NCBI GenBank assembly: GCA_964404285.1
Contig: CAYOJK010000020.1
Location: 1-40,120, forward strand
Direction: 5' to 3'
Origin: JBASEY01 sp964404285
Lineage (GTDB): Bacteria; CSSED10-310
Length of the DNA stretch: 40,120 nt
The stretch's first letter is position 1, and every line of letters begins with the position of its first letter. The notes below the pieces were generated by a model that did no database searches, was not told the origin of the DNA, and saw only the letters and a program-made list of their open reading frames with translations. The position numbers were made by a program, and so were the translations under genes. Below, in pieces: positions 16,484 to 25,556 of this stretch.

Positions 16484-17728
16484 CTAGCTCAAATCAAAAT
16501 CAATCAAATCTGATACCAAACCCGGTGGTGGCTTAGATCGAATAGCGCCTGAATAAACCAGGGCGGTTTTGGCGCTGACCGGACCGATCAATTCATACAA
16601 CACTGACGATGCCAGAATAATAGCCAGAAGCATATCACCAGTCTCCCCTGTCAGGACGCGTTTACCCAGAAACGCCAATCCGATAGCAACACCGGCTTGT
16701 GGAATCAACGCCAACCCCAAATATTTTCTGATATTCAGATTGGATCCTGCCATTGTGCTACCCAGGTAAGCCCCCAGATATTTACCGATGATGCGGATCA
16801 AAAAATAAACCGAACCAATAGCCCCAAAAGTCTTGAACGAACTGACATCCATATTCATGCCGGATACGACATAAAAAATCGATAAAATCGGTGGCGCGAA
16901 CGCTTCGATCTGCCGATATAGTTCTTTGTCCCTTGTCTTGTTGATATAGATCGCCCCAAACAGCATACAGGACAACAGCGGTGAGATATCAAACACGGAA
17001 CACAGGCCGGCCAAACCCAGCAGAAGCGCTATTGTCAGGATAAGTCTGTTGTCTTCGCTTCTGTCTGGCGTCATTAATTTACTCAGAATCGTCCCGCTGA
17101 TAAAGCCCAGGATCAAAGCGACAAAATTGAGCAGCACCGGCAACAGGATTTGCGTGACGGTCATTTTCGATCCTTTATCGGCATTGACGATAGCGAGAGC
17201 AATCGTGAAGACAATCAGACAGATCGCGTCGTCCAATGCAACCACTTGCAGCAGTGTATCGACAAAAATACCGCGAGCGCGATATTGCCGGATCGTGACC
17301 ATGGTGCTGGCCGGTGCGGTCGCGGTTGCGATAGCGCCCAACAGCAGACAAAAGTCCCAGTCCAGCCAAAATACATAGCGAATACCCAACGTGACGAAAA
17401 TACCTGCCATCAACGATTCCACCAAAGCGATCGTGATCACACCCATACCAGTGTTCATGATCGTTTTCTTGCGGAAAAATCGACCGACGCCGAAGGCAAT
17501 AAACGCCAGCGCCATATCACTGATAAAGCTCATGTTGTTAATCAGTTTAAGAGGAACGAGGTTCAGCACATACGGCCCGATAAGAACACCTGCCAAGACG
17601 TATCCGGTGACATTGGGCAGTTTGGCGCGCTTGGTCAACCGGGTCATCAAAAAACCGGCTAATAGAATGAGAGATATCGATAAAAGAACCCGGGTCGTCT
17701 CGTTGATCGGCCCGAAGATTCCTCCCAT
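16484..17728 (-). CDS. Cation:proton antiporter (CPA family, Kef/NapA-like)
   Basis: This 414-residue protein has about 12 membrane helices across its whole length. Family features include TGYVLAGVLIGPYVL near the N-terminus, the unwound-helix motif TATAPAS, and the double aspartate in VALDDAICL that carries protons in electrogenic CPA2 exchangers. It lacks the C-terminal RCK/TrkA domain of KefB/C. It probably exchanges Na+ or K+ for H+ across the inner membrane. The gene stands alone, with repeat-filled DNA downstream and a 500-base gap upstream. Confidence 0.88.
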   Translation of the reverse strand: MGGIFGPINETTRVLLSISLILLAGFLMTRLTKRAKLPNVTGYVLAGVLIGPYVLNLVPLKLINNMSFISDMALAFIAFGVGRFFRKKTIMNTGMGVITIALVESLMAGIFVTLGIRYVFWLDWDFCLLLGAIATATAPASTMVTIRQYRARGIFVDTLLQVVALDDAICLIVFTIALAIVNADKGSKMTVTQILLPVLLNFVALILGFISGTILSKLMTPDRSEDNRLILTIALLLGLAGLCSVFDISPLLSCMLFGAIYINKTRDKELYRQIEAFAPPILSIFYVVSGMNMDVSSFKTFGAIGSVYFLIRIIGKYLGAYLGSTMAGSNLNIRKYLGLALIPQAGVAIGLAFLGKRVLTGETGDMLLAIILASSVLYELIGPVSAKTALVYSGAIRSKPPPGLVSDLIDFDLS

Positions 17729-18234
17729 TCAATCTGTCTCCTTCAAAAAAGATAATGAACCCTTACAAGGTATCTGAGTCCGGTGATTCAAACACCCGTC
17801 ATTCCAAAGCTCCATTCCAAATCTATAAAGGTTACCGCCTGCTGCGATACATGCTATGAACCATCATTTCCAATCCACAATCCACAGCTTTCCAACCTTT
17901 GCGTTTTAGTACGGATGCCGTCCCCGCAGGTACGTCGTTTTTCGCCAGAGAGAATCCGTAACTCTTTTTCTCTCATAGATGAATATTAAAGAATTTTTGT
18001 TGATATATCAACCATTAAACCGGCCTTAAATGTTCAAAACACACTATATTTCACCATGTTTTATCTGTTTTGCTCTTTTTATTCATTCAGTTTATTTAAC
18101 AGATTGACACACACGCCTGCCGATTCCGCTTCACAGCAGCATTAAACTGAAATAAAAGATATAATTTGTCGGTTCTGTCCGTTTGTTAAATCAAACGATC
18201 GACCTGACTCCAAGCCGGCAATCCTCAAAAACAT
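17729..18234. other. Gene-free spacer
   Basis: These 506 bases lie upstream of the antiporter and downstream of the flavodiiron gene, both on the minus strand. I find no believable gene, RNA, terminator or operator here. It should contain the antiporter promoter, but no clear -35/-10 pair stands out. Confidence 0.5.
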
Positions 18235-19407
18235 TTACTTCAGCGCTTTGTGTTTCTCATGGATCGCATCCGCTAGCTTATCCAGCTCAGCAAACGTTTT
18301 GTCGCTCGGAACACCTTTACACAAAATCGCGCCCAGCACCTCAACTTTCAAATTCGGTATCAGCCCGGAAATCTGTTCCACAACCTTGGTTCCCCATCCG
18401 TAAGAACCAATAATCGCCGCGTATTTCAACTTCGGTTTCAGTGCGTTCGCCAGATGCGTGGCCGAAAACACACTCGGGTGCGGCCCGACATGCACCGTCG
18501 GAGCGCCGATGACGATCGTAGCGGCATCGACAAGCGCCATTGCCAGTTTGCCGATATCCGTTGTCGATAATTCGAATTTTTGCACGGTGATGTCCCGTTC
18601 AGCCAGCGCTGCCAACAGGTAATCGACCATGATTCCTGTGCTGCCGTGCATCGAAATATACGGTATCACGACCAGATTCGACACGGTGTCGGAAACCCAA
18701 TCTTCATAAGCCGATAGAATGCGTTCCGGCTGATCGAATATCGGGCCGTGACTGGGTGCGATCATGTCGAAATCCAACTCCCTGACCTTCTTCAGGTTCC
18801 CTTTGATCATATTGCGAAACGGCATCATGATTTCGGCGTAATACCGCTTAGCCGCTTCGATGACATAGGGATCATCCCCTGCATACAACCCAGACATTGC
18901 GATATGCGACCCCAGAAAATCACACGTAAACAATAGTCGGTCTTCCGGCAGATGCGTGACCATCGTCTCAGGCCAATGCACCCACGGCGTGTGTATGAAC
19001 CGAAGCGTTTTATCCCCCAGCGAAATCGTCTCCCCATCTTCCACCGTGCGTATCCGATCCGGGGAAATTTGAAGGTGATCTACCAACAAATCTTTCGCCT
19101 TGGGCGTACAAATCAACTGAGCGTCCTTATAGGTGTCCAGCACATACGGCAACATGCCCGAATGATCCTGCTCAGCATGCTGAGATACCACCCAGTCGAT
19201 CTTTTTGACCGTCGAAAGCTGATGCTTCAATACATCGGCCATGTCCGGATCAACCGTGTCTATCAACACCGTCTTTTCCGAACCCTGCACAAGATAAGCA
19301 TTGTAACTGGTGCCGTCCGGCAGCGGGATCAACGAATCAAACAACCGCCTGTTCCAATCGACCGCGCCCATCCAATAAACACCCTCACGTATTTTTCTCG
19401 CTCTCAT
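18235..19407 (-). CDS. Flavodiiron protein (O2/NO reductase, FprA type)
   Basis: This 390-residue protein joins an N-terminal metallo-beta-lactamase-like domain (about 1-245) to a C-terminal flavodoxin domain (about 250-390). The diiron ligands are visible: H77-x-E79-x-D81-H82 in SQHAEQDH, a His in VHWPETM, an Asp in TCDFLG and a His in APSHGP. The FMN phosphate loop is MHGSTG. Such soluble enzymes reduce O2 to water or NO to N2O in anaerobes, fed by rubredoxin; no rubredoxin gene is adjacent. AAGGAGA lies six bases before the ATG at 19407, which makes the in-frame ATG at 19425 unlikely as the start. Confidence 0.93.
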   Translation of the reverse strand: MRARKIREGVYWMGAVDWNRRLFDSLIPLPDGTSYNAYLVQGSEKTVLIDTVDPDMADVLKHQLSTVKKIDWVVSQHAEQDHSGMLPYVLDTYKDAQLICTPKAKDLLVDHLQISPDRIRTVEDGETISLGDKTLRFIHTPWVHWPETMVTHLPEDRLLFTCDFLGSHIAMSGLYAGDDPYVIEAAKRYYAEIMMPFRNMIKGNLKKVRELDFDMIAPSHGPIFDQPERILSAYEDWVSDTVSNLVVIPYISMHGSTGIMVDYLLAALAERDITVQKFELSTTDIGKLAMALVDAATIVIGAPTVHVGPHPSVFSATHLANALKPKLKYAAIIGSYGWGTKVVEQISGLIPNLKVEVLGAILCKGVPSDKTFAELDKLADAIHEKHKALK

Positions 19408-19784
19408 AACCAGTCTCCTTTCCATGGCGATCGTTCATCGATCACCCTTTTCGATTGAAACATATTTGACCGAAAAGTCAATCCAACGCCCCCCTTCACT
19501 TTGATGAGCCTACACGTTTGCCGGCTAATACGATTTTGCAAACTCATTTCCCCCGCCTCTTGTCCCAACCACAATAATCCCGCCTCGTCTCCACCATATC
19601 GAACACAATGTATTACAGTCTTTTTGAGCCGATCAAGATTTCAGCCGTGCCTGCTTTGCTTTACTTTATTAAGGTGGAGTTAATGAGGAATCTTTCCTTT
19701 AAATTGAACAGTTTTATTGCCTTGTCTGTTAGGTGAGCAAAAGGAAGAAATTCACCTGATCGTCATCGAGCTCATTGAAAAAAA
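19408..19784. other. Gene-free spacer
   Basis: These 377 bases separate the flavodiiron and glycosyltransferase genes. A short inverted repeat, TTGACCGAAAAGTCAA (19466-19481, five-base arms), lies upstream of the flavodiiron gene and could be regulatory, but it is too short to rely on. Nothing else is supported. Confidence 0.4.
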
Positions 19785-20900
19785 TCAAATGATTGTCTTT
19801 AAAAAGACATCGATGATTTTGTCCAGGCTATATTTTTTGACATGTTCTTTGCCGGCATCGATCAGATGTTTTCTGCGTTCGGGATCATCCAACAGCTCAC
19901 AGATTTTATCGGCAAACTCCGGCCAGATTTCTTTTGGCAAAATATATGGACGGTATTGTTGCGGCGTATAGGACGGTATGTTTCCGCCGCCGTCCGTCGC
20001 GACAAACGGTACTTCCATCGCCATCGCCTCCAACAACACCCGCGAAAACGCTTCAAAATTGCTGGTCATAATAAACACATCCGCGCATCCATAGTATTTG
20101 GGTGTCTCGATATTCGGAGCCTTGCCCGGCATGAAAACCGTTCCCTGATCGATATGTTTCTGCAGACGGTTTTTCAGTGTGGTCCAATACCGACCATCAC
20201 CGACGATTAAAAATACGACATCCTGACGTTTCTGAAATACGTTTTCGACAATCTCCGGCAATAACGATGCCCGACCTTCTTCAACCTCATGCAGATACAA
20301 CACGATCTTTTTATCGGAAGGTATCCCCAAACTATCGGGTATTTCTCTACCATTTACTTTTGACCGATCGAACCGATCCAGATTGATGTAATTGGGCACC
20401 ACTTTCACCGACTCGCGTTTTATCGGGTATCGTTGAGTATAATAATCAGCCATAAAATCCGTGCCGGTCACCAGGTGATGCACCATTTTCAGGGTCACTT
20501 TCAGCATGGCCCGCTGGGTTTTCCCTGTCTGTACGATATCGTCCAGCGCCTCCATGACAATACAATGCCACAAATAGGTGCGACCGCCGGTCAACCGATT
20601 CACGACTGCCGAAAACCGTGCAGGGTCCGTCGTATAGTGATGATAAAATACTTTATACCCCTTCATCCTGGCCTGAAGAATGGCCCAATACCGCCGCAAC
20701 CGCGCTTTCAACCCGTGACCGGTCAAATCAAGCACTTCGGTCGGCGAATCAAACACCGGGGGCTCCTCCGCTTCCATGACATGCAAACGCAGATCGATTC
20801 GCTTTCCGAGCGCCTCGATAAATTCATAAATATGATAATAATGACGATGTGTCGCCACACGATAATTCAGCAGACTGTAACAAATTTTTTGACGTTTCAT
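19785..20900 (-). CDS. Glycosyltransferase, GT4-like
   Basis: This 371-residue protein has the two-Rossmann GT-B layout. The acceptor-binding N-terminal half is weakly conserved. The C-terminal half carries KKIVLYLHEVEEGRASLLPE, a GDGRYW turn and the E-x7-E nucleotide-sugar motif in EAFSRVLLEAMAMEVPFVAT. It probably adds a sugar to a cell-surface glycan or lipid; donor and acceptor are unknown. I chose the ATG at 20900; a TTG at 20918 is also open and no good binding site decides. It is a single-gene unit flanked by gaps, not joined to the Kdo/fucose operon. Confidence 0.85.
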   Translation of the reverse strand: MKRQKICYSLLNYRVATHRHYYHIYEFIEALGKRIDLRLHVMEAEEPPVFDSPTEVLDLTGHGLKARLRRYWAILQARMKGYKVFYHHYTTDPARFSAVVNRLTGGRTYLWHCIVMEALDDIVQTGKTQRAMLKVTLKMVHHLVTGTDFMADYYTQRYPIKRESVKVVPNYINLDRFDRSKVNGREIPDSLGIPSDKKIVLYLHEVEEGRASLLPEIVENVFQKRQDVVFLIVGDGRYWTTLKNRLQKHIDQGTVFMPGKAPNIETPKYYGCADVFIMTSNFEAFSRVLLEAMAMEVPFVATDGGGNIPSYTPQQYRPYILPKEIWPEFADKICELLDDPERRKHLIDAGKEHVKKYSLDKIIDVFLKTII

Positions 20901-21500
20901 TTTTCGACCCGGACGCAAAACCCGTTAAACCGGAGTTAAGATAACAATTTTGCCGATATAATTCATCTTTATTAAAGAGCTATTTCAGTTGTAGCTTTTT
21001 TAGTATTTTTATTAACCGCAAATGAGCGCGAATGAACGCCAATAACATCCAAATCACCAAAAGGATTTAAAATTGGAAGTCTGTCCCCCGGAATTTAATC
21101 GATCATCCGAAGAAACAAAATTGGAAGTCTGTCCCCCGAAAGTACAGATGTCTGTCCCCTAATTAATTGATGTCCAAAATCTGGTGACTGGTTATTGCAT
21201 ATTGACTTCGCATTCCTAATGACTGTTTGAACACGATTCCAAAGATTACAAAGATGGCCAGGATTGGATTTCGAGAAAGCAAAGACTAATCCTGGTAATC
21301 CTTTAATCCCGTAATCGTGTTCAGACAAAAAAGGATACTGGCGCTCTACGAACACAGTTCCTGGTTTCTGGATTTTTGGAAGTCTGTCCCTTTTTCGTTA
21401 CCGACACCCGTCTGCACACTGCTTAAGGAACACCGATGGCTAATGCTCAGGCAAAAAAGATTTTTAGTTATGTAAATAATATATTATATTAAGCAGACGT
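20901..21500. repeat. Repeat-rich spacer (right mosaic block)
   Basis: No gene is supported. The motif TGGAAGTCTGTCCC occurs near 21073, 21120 and 21377, with a shorter AGATGTCTGTCCCC near 21146. From about 21224 to 21356 there is a near copy, in opposite orientation, of the left block at 16203-16338, including the outer AAAAGGATACTGGCGCTCTA module. A further match (GACTTCGCATTCCTAATGAC with an adjacent GACTGGTTATT) corresponds inverted to 16105-16140. Confidence 0.8.
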
Positions 21501-22442
21501 TTACTGAATCGGGTTCATTTCCAGGAATTCCTGAGCTTCCACTGCGGCCATACATCCCATCCCTGCTGCGGTAATAGCCTGTCGATATCGGGAATCTCTG
21601 ACGTCGCCGGCAACGAACACGCCGGATATACACGTCGCGACATCTCCCCGCTCACATTTGATAAAGCCGCTGTCGTCCAACGGGAGTTGTCCTTTCAGAA
21701 ATCCGGTGTTCGGGTCATGGCCGATCGCCATAAAAACACCTCCGACGTCCAGGCGACTGATAACATTGGTTTTGACATTCCGTATTTTCAACCCGTGGAC
21801 ACCGCTTTTGACTTCACCCAGGATTTCTTCGACCACGGAATCCCAGACAAATTTGATTTTTTTGTTCCGTTTAGCGCGATCTTGCATATATCTGGAGGCT
21901 CGCAGTTCATCACGCCGATGAATGACCAGCACTTCAGTAGCAAACCGCGTCAAATGGATCGCTTCCTCCATCGCCGTATCACCGCCGCCGACGACGGCAA
22001 CCCGTTTTTCTGAGAAGAAAAAACCGTCACATGTCGCGCAAGCAGATACACCGTGACCACGCAGGCGTTGTTCCGATTCGATGTTCAGCCATCTGGCCGA
22101 TGCGCCACTGGCGATGATCAACGCATCCGTCAACAGTACTTGGCCATCACCGTAGTGAATTGTAAACGGTCGCTTTTCCAATTCGACTTCCGTGACTTGT
22201 TCCTGAACGAGTTCCGCACCGAAACGCAGCGCCTGTTTTCGGCAGTTATCCATCAGTTCCGGCCCGGTAATACCTTCCGGCCAACCGGGGAAATTTTCGA
22301 CATCCGTCGTGATCATGAGTTGGCCACCTGGCTGCACCCCTTCGAAAACAACCGGATCCATTTTGGCCCGAGCCGTGTATATCGCCGCTGTCAACCCCGC
22401 CGGACCACTTCCAATAATGACTATTTGAACTCGTTTTTTCAT
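21501..22442 (-). CDS. trxB: Thioredoxin reductase
   Basis: This 313-residue flavoprotein has the FAD motif GSGPAG (11-16), the PGGQL and FPG blocks, the redox centre C135-A-T-C138, the NADPH motif VVGGGDTAMEEA and the C-terminal FVAGDVRDSRYRQAITAAG. It transfers electrons from NADPH to thioredoxin. AGGAGAAAGGTA directly precedes the ATG at 22442, ruling out the in-frame start 11 codons upstream. It lies 125 bases downstream of kdsD in the same direction. The fold and cysteine positions match the E. coli enzyme. Confidence 0.95.
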   Translation of the reverse strand: MKKRVQIVIIGSGPAGLTAAIYTARAKMDPVVFEGVQPGGQLMITTDVENFPGWPEGITGPELMDNCRKQALRFGAELVQEQVTEVELEKRPFTIHYGDGQVLLTDALIIASGASARWLNIESEQRLRGHGVSACATCDGFFFSEKRVAVVGGGDTAMEEAIHLTRFATEVLVIHRRDELRASRYMQDRAKRNKKIKFVWDSVVEEILGEVKSGVHGLKIRNVKTNVISRLDVGGVFMAIGHDPNTGFLKGQLPLDDSGFIKCERGDVATCISGVFVAGDVRDSRYRQAITAAGMGCMAAVEAQEFLEMNPIQ

Positions 22443-22567
22443 TACCTTTCTCCTGTTCCAAACAATCTCGCCCACCGATGGTTGAATCTATCCGAAACCC
22501 ATCTTTTTTTTCAAGCAAAAATCGATTTTGATTTCAATACTTCCACTCGACTCGCCCTGAAGATCCA

Positions 22568-23548
22568 TTACGCCTGTAATCCGGCAATAACCAGGTCGTG
22601 TAATCGGATAATTCCACAAGCTTTACCGGTATCGTCAACCACCGGCAATACGGATATCTGACTCTTCCGGCGTTCCATCAACCGCAGCGCCTCGATCGCC
22701 AGGCTGGCCTTATGCACATAGACAGGATTGCGCGTCATCAACTCATCGACCGGAATCGACATGATATCGGTATGTTGCTGAATCGCTCGACGCAAGTCGC
22801 CGTCAGTAAAAATCCCCAACAGCTTGTGCTGATGATCGACGATCAGGATCGCGCCCATCGTTTTCCCTGTCATCGTCACCAGCGCTTCCTGCATTGGTGT
22901 GCCGGTCACAACCAGCGGATTGTCATCGCCGGCATGCATCAGATCCTCGATTTTCAACAGCAACTGTTTTCCCAGGGTTCCCGCAGGATGAAATTCGGCA
23001 AAATTATCGGGTTTAAAATCGTGTAATTTGATCAATGCCGACGCCAGAGCGTCCCCGATCACCATCTGCACCGTCGTGCTGGCCATCGGCGCCATTCCCA
23101 TCGGGCACGCCTCACGTGGAACCCGATACGGTATGACAACATCGGCCATCCGGCCCAAATAGGATTGCGGATGCGCCGTCACGGCGATGACCTGTATTTT
23201 TCTGGAGCGTAAAAACAGCATCAGTTTTCTGACTTCGTCGGATTCCCCGCTGTTCGACAGCATCAATATGATGTCCTGCGGCAAAATCATTCCCATATCA
23301 CCATGCAGACATTCGACAGGATGCACAAACACAGCTTGAGTGCCGGTGCTGGACAGTGTCGAGGCAATCTTGCGGGCGACCAAACCGGACTTGCCGACGC
23401 CCATCGTGACGATTTTACCGCTGCAGCTCATCATAGCCCGCACCGCGTCAATCATACCCTGACCCAACAGTTCGCGGGAGGCTGTCAGCGCCTCGCATTC
23501 GCGCTGGAAAACCTCTGTTACCGTCTGCAGAATATCATGCTCGGTCAT
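22568..23548 (-). CDS. kdsD: D-arabinose 5-phosphate isomerase (KpsF/GutQ family)
   Basis: This 326-residue enzyme joins an N-terminal SIS sugar-isomerase domain (about 40-180; VGKSGLVARKIASTLSSTGT and SNSGES) to two CBS domains (about 205-326). It converts ribulose 5-phosphate to arabinose 5-phosphate, the first step to Kdo. The ATG at 23548 is better spaced from AAAGGGA than the ATG two codons upstream. It overlaps kdsA, the next pathway enzyme, which supports Kdo synthesis rather than the paralogous GutQ role. Confidence 0.94.
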   Translation of the reverse strand: MTEHDILQTVTEVFQRECEALTASRELLGQGMIDAVRAMMSCSGKIVTMGVGKSGLVARKIASTLSSTGTQAVFVHPVECLHGDMGMILPQDIILMLSNSGESDEVRKLMLFLRSRKIQVIAVTAHPQSYLGRMADVVIPYRVPREACPMGMAPMASTTVQMVIGDALASALIKLHDFKPDNFAEFHPAGTLGKQLLLKIEDLMHAGDDNPLVVTGTPMQEALVTMTGKTMGAILIVDHQHKLLGIFTDGDLRRAIQQHTDIMSIPVDELMTRNPVYVHKASLAIEALRLMERRKSQISVLPVVDDTGKACGIIRLHDLVIAGLQA

Positions 23549-24386
23549 CTGCATTCCCTTTCAATCCGGTAACGATCACCCGAATATCTCTTAAAAGTTT
23601 TTTCAGCGTTTGTGGTGATATCATATTCGGCCCATCACACGGCGCATCATCGGGTCGATCGTGCACTTCCAGGAAAAAACCGTGTACGCCCAGCGCTGCG
23701 GCGGCACGACACAACCCTGGCACGAAATCCCTGTTACCACCTGAATGGGAGCCGCTTCCGGCAGGTTGCTGCACGGCATGCGTGCCATCAAAAACCAACG
23801 GCGCTCCAAACCGTTTCATGATTTCCATCCCCGTAAAATCCACCACCAGACGATGGTATCCAAACGATGCGCCTCGTTCGGTCAGTGTCAGGCGCTCGAT
23901 ACCACTTTCCCGAGCTTTATCGACAATATGGCCCATGCTTTCCGGGCTCATGAACTGACCTTTTTTGACGTTGACCGCGATATCGTATTTGCCCGCTTCG
24001 ATATACAAATCCGTCTGACGGCACAGAAACGCCGGTATCTGGATCATGCTGACCACGTCGGCGGCACGGGCGATCTGATCGACAGCGTGGATATCGGTCA
24101 GCACCGGAACTCCGACCTTGGATCGCACTTTCCCAAGAATCTCGAGACCTTTATCGATACCCGGCCCGCGAAAGGAATAGATCGAGGATCGATTGGCTTT
24201 GTCGTAACTGGATTTGAACACATAGGTGAACCCGGCATTCTGCACGAGTTCTTTCAGCATGGCGGCCATGTCCAGCGCATGGCTTTCCGATTCGATGACG
24301 CAGGGACCGGCGATGATCGGCGGCAGATCGCCCGACCCGAACGTGACGTTGCCGACCGGCGCCGGATTTACAGCGGGATTAGTCAT
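23535..24386 (-). CDS. kdsA: 3-deoxy-8-phosphooctulonate (Kdo-8-P) synthase
   Basis: This 283-residue TIM-barrel enzyme condenses arabinose 5-phosphate with phosphoenolpyruvate. Diagnostic blocks are IAGPCVIES, FKSSYDKANRSS, GVPVLTDIH, PAFLCRQTDL and FDGTHAVQQPAG. It overlaps fcl upstream by 8 bases and kdsD downstream by 14 bases. I prefer the ATG at 24386; a GTG at 24398 is open but sits directly against the purine-rich binding site. The Cys in FLCRQ recurs in both metal-dependent and independent forms, so I do not assign the class. Confidence 0.96.
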   Translation of the reverse strand: MTNPAVNPAPVGNVTFGSGDLPPIIAGPCVIESESHALDMAAMLKELVQNAGFTYVFKSSYDKANRSSIYSFRGPGIDKGLEILGKVRSKVGVPVLTDIHAVDQIARAADVVSMIQIPAFLCRQTDLYIEAGKYDIAVNVKKGQFMSPESMGHIVDKARESGIERLTLTERGASFGYHRLVVDFTGMEIMKRFGAPLVFDGTHAVQQPAGSGSHSGGNRDFVPGLCRAAAALGVHGFFLEVHDRPDDAPCDGPNMISPQTLKKLLRDIRVIVTGLKGNADDRA

Positions 24387-25338
24387 TGGTTGTATCACCC
24401 TTTCGTATGGTTTCGTAATAGTCGATCGTTTCTTTCAGGCCCTGTCTGAAATCTGTTTTGGCTCTGAACCCGAAATAATCGAACGCACGTTGCGTATCCA
24501 GTAAGCGTCGCGGCTGCCCATCGGGTTTGGTGGCATCCCAGACGATATCGCCCTTAAACCGAGTCAGTTCGGCGATCAGGGATGCTAATTCCCGGATAGA
24601 AATCTCGAAACCAGCGCCGAGATTACAGGGTTCTTCGCCGTCGTACCGCTCAGTGGCCATGACGATGCCTCGGGCGGCGTCTTTAACATACAAAAACTCC
24701 CGGGTAGCGCGGCCGGTTCCCCACACTTCAACGCGAGATTGACCGGATTCGCGTGCATCGACACATTTTTTTATCAGGGCGGGAATGACGTGGGATGATT
24801 CCGGATTAAAATTGTCTCCCGGGCCGTAGAGGTTGACGGGGAGCAGATAAATGGCGTTCAGGTTATATTCCGCTCGATAGGCTTGAGCTTGCACCAGCAG
24901 CATTTTTTTGGCCAGGCCGTAGGGAGCGTTGGTTTCTTCGGGGTAGCCGTCCCACAGATGGTCTTCTTTGAACGGTATCGGCGTGAATTTGGGATAGGCG
25001 CATATCGTGCCGACAGCGGTGAGTTTTTTGACGTTATGCAGGCGGGCTTGTTCGATGATCATGGCGCCCATCATCAGGTTTTTGTAGAAAAAAGATCCGG
25101 GATGTTTTCGGTTGGCGCCGATACCGCCGACCACTGCTGCCAGGTGTATGACGACGGTCGGACAAAAATCTTTATATACGCGTTCGACATCTTCGAACCG
25201 GGTCAGGTCGTATTGTGCTTGGCGAGGCGCGAATATCTTGTCGTCGCTGACGCCTTTGCGTCGGAGTTCGTCACAGACGTGTCTGCCGAGAAATCCGGTG
25301 CCTCCTGTAACAAGAAACCGTTCATTTTCAATGATCAT
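24379..25338 (-). CDS. fcl: GDP-L-fucose synthase (GDP-4-keto-6-deoxymannose epimerase/reductase)
   Basis: This 319-residue extended SDR has VTGGTGFLGRHV at the N-terminus, the family-specific VHLAAVVGGIGANRKHP, TICAYPKFTPIPFKEDHLW, the YGLAKK catalytic pair and the LLPVNLYGPGDNFNPESSHV block. It makes GDP-L-fucose for surface polysaccharide. GAGGAGG precedes the ATG at 25338, so the open frame upstream to 25509 is not used. It heads an overlapping operon with kdsA and kdsD. The GDP-mannose dehydratase (gmd) usually beside it is not in the window. Confidence 0.95.
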   Translation of the reverse strand: MIIENERFLVTGGTGFLGRHVCDELRRKGVSDDKIFAPRQAQYDLTRFEDVERVYKDFCPTVVIHLAAVVGGIGANRKHPGSFFYKNLMMGAMIIEQARLHNVKKLTAVGTICAYPKFTPIPFKEDHLWDGYPEETNAPYGLAKKMLLVQAQAYRAEYNLNAIYLLPVNLYGPGDNFNPESSHVIPALIKKCVDARESGQSRVEVWGTGRATREFLYVKDAARGIVMATERYDGEEPCNLGAGFEISIRELASLIAELTRFKGDIVWDATKPDGQPRRLLDTQRAFDYFGFRAKTDFRQGLKETIDYYETIRKGDTTND

Positions 25339-25556
25339 CCTGCAGCCCTCCTCATTTATTCCATGTTTCAAGGCGCAGGATAGAGTGTAATGGGTTCGGT
25401 CGGGTTTGTAAATTGGGAGGGGGGGGTGATAAGATGGATATTGATACGGACGGAGATAATTGTTCTTGGTTAAGACAGAAACTCTTGTACAAAGCAAAGG
25501 GCTTATCACGAAAAGCGATTGTTAATTTGTATCGGAGAAAAGAAATACTGAACTTA

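Noticed and set aside
17729..18234. Possible small RNA or riboswitch in the 500-base gap
   Set aside because: No strong stems, conserved motif or promoter/terminator pair could be recognised by eye.
19796..19809. Hairpin GTCTTTAAAAAGAC at the end of the glycosyltransferase gene, considered as a terminator
   Set aside because: It lies within the coding region just before the stop, has no GC-rich stem and no T run on the correct strand.
22053..22661. Plus-strand open frame of 202 codons
   Set aside because: It is antisense to trxB and kdsD, which are certain.
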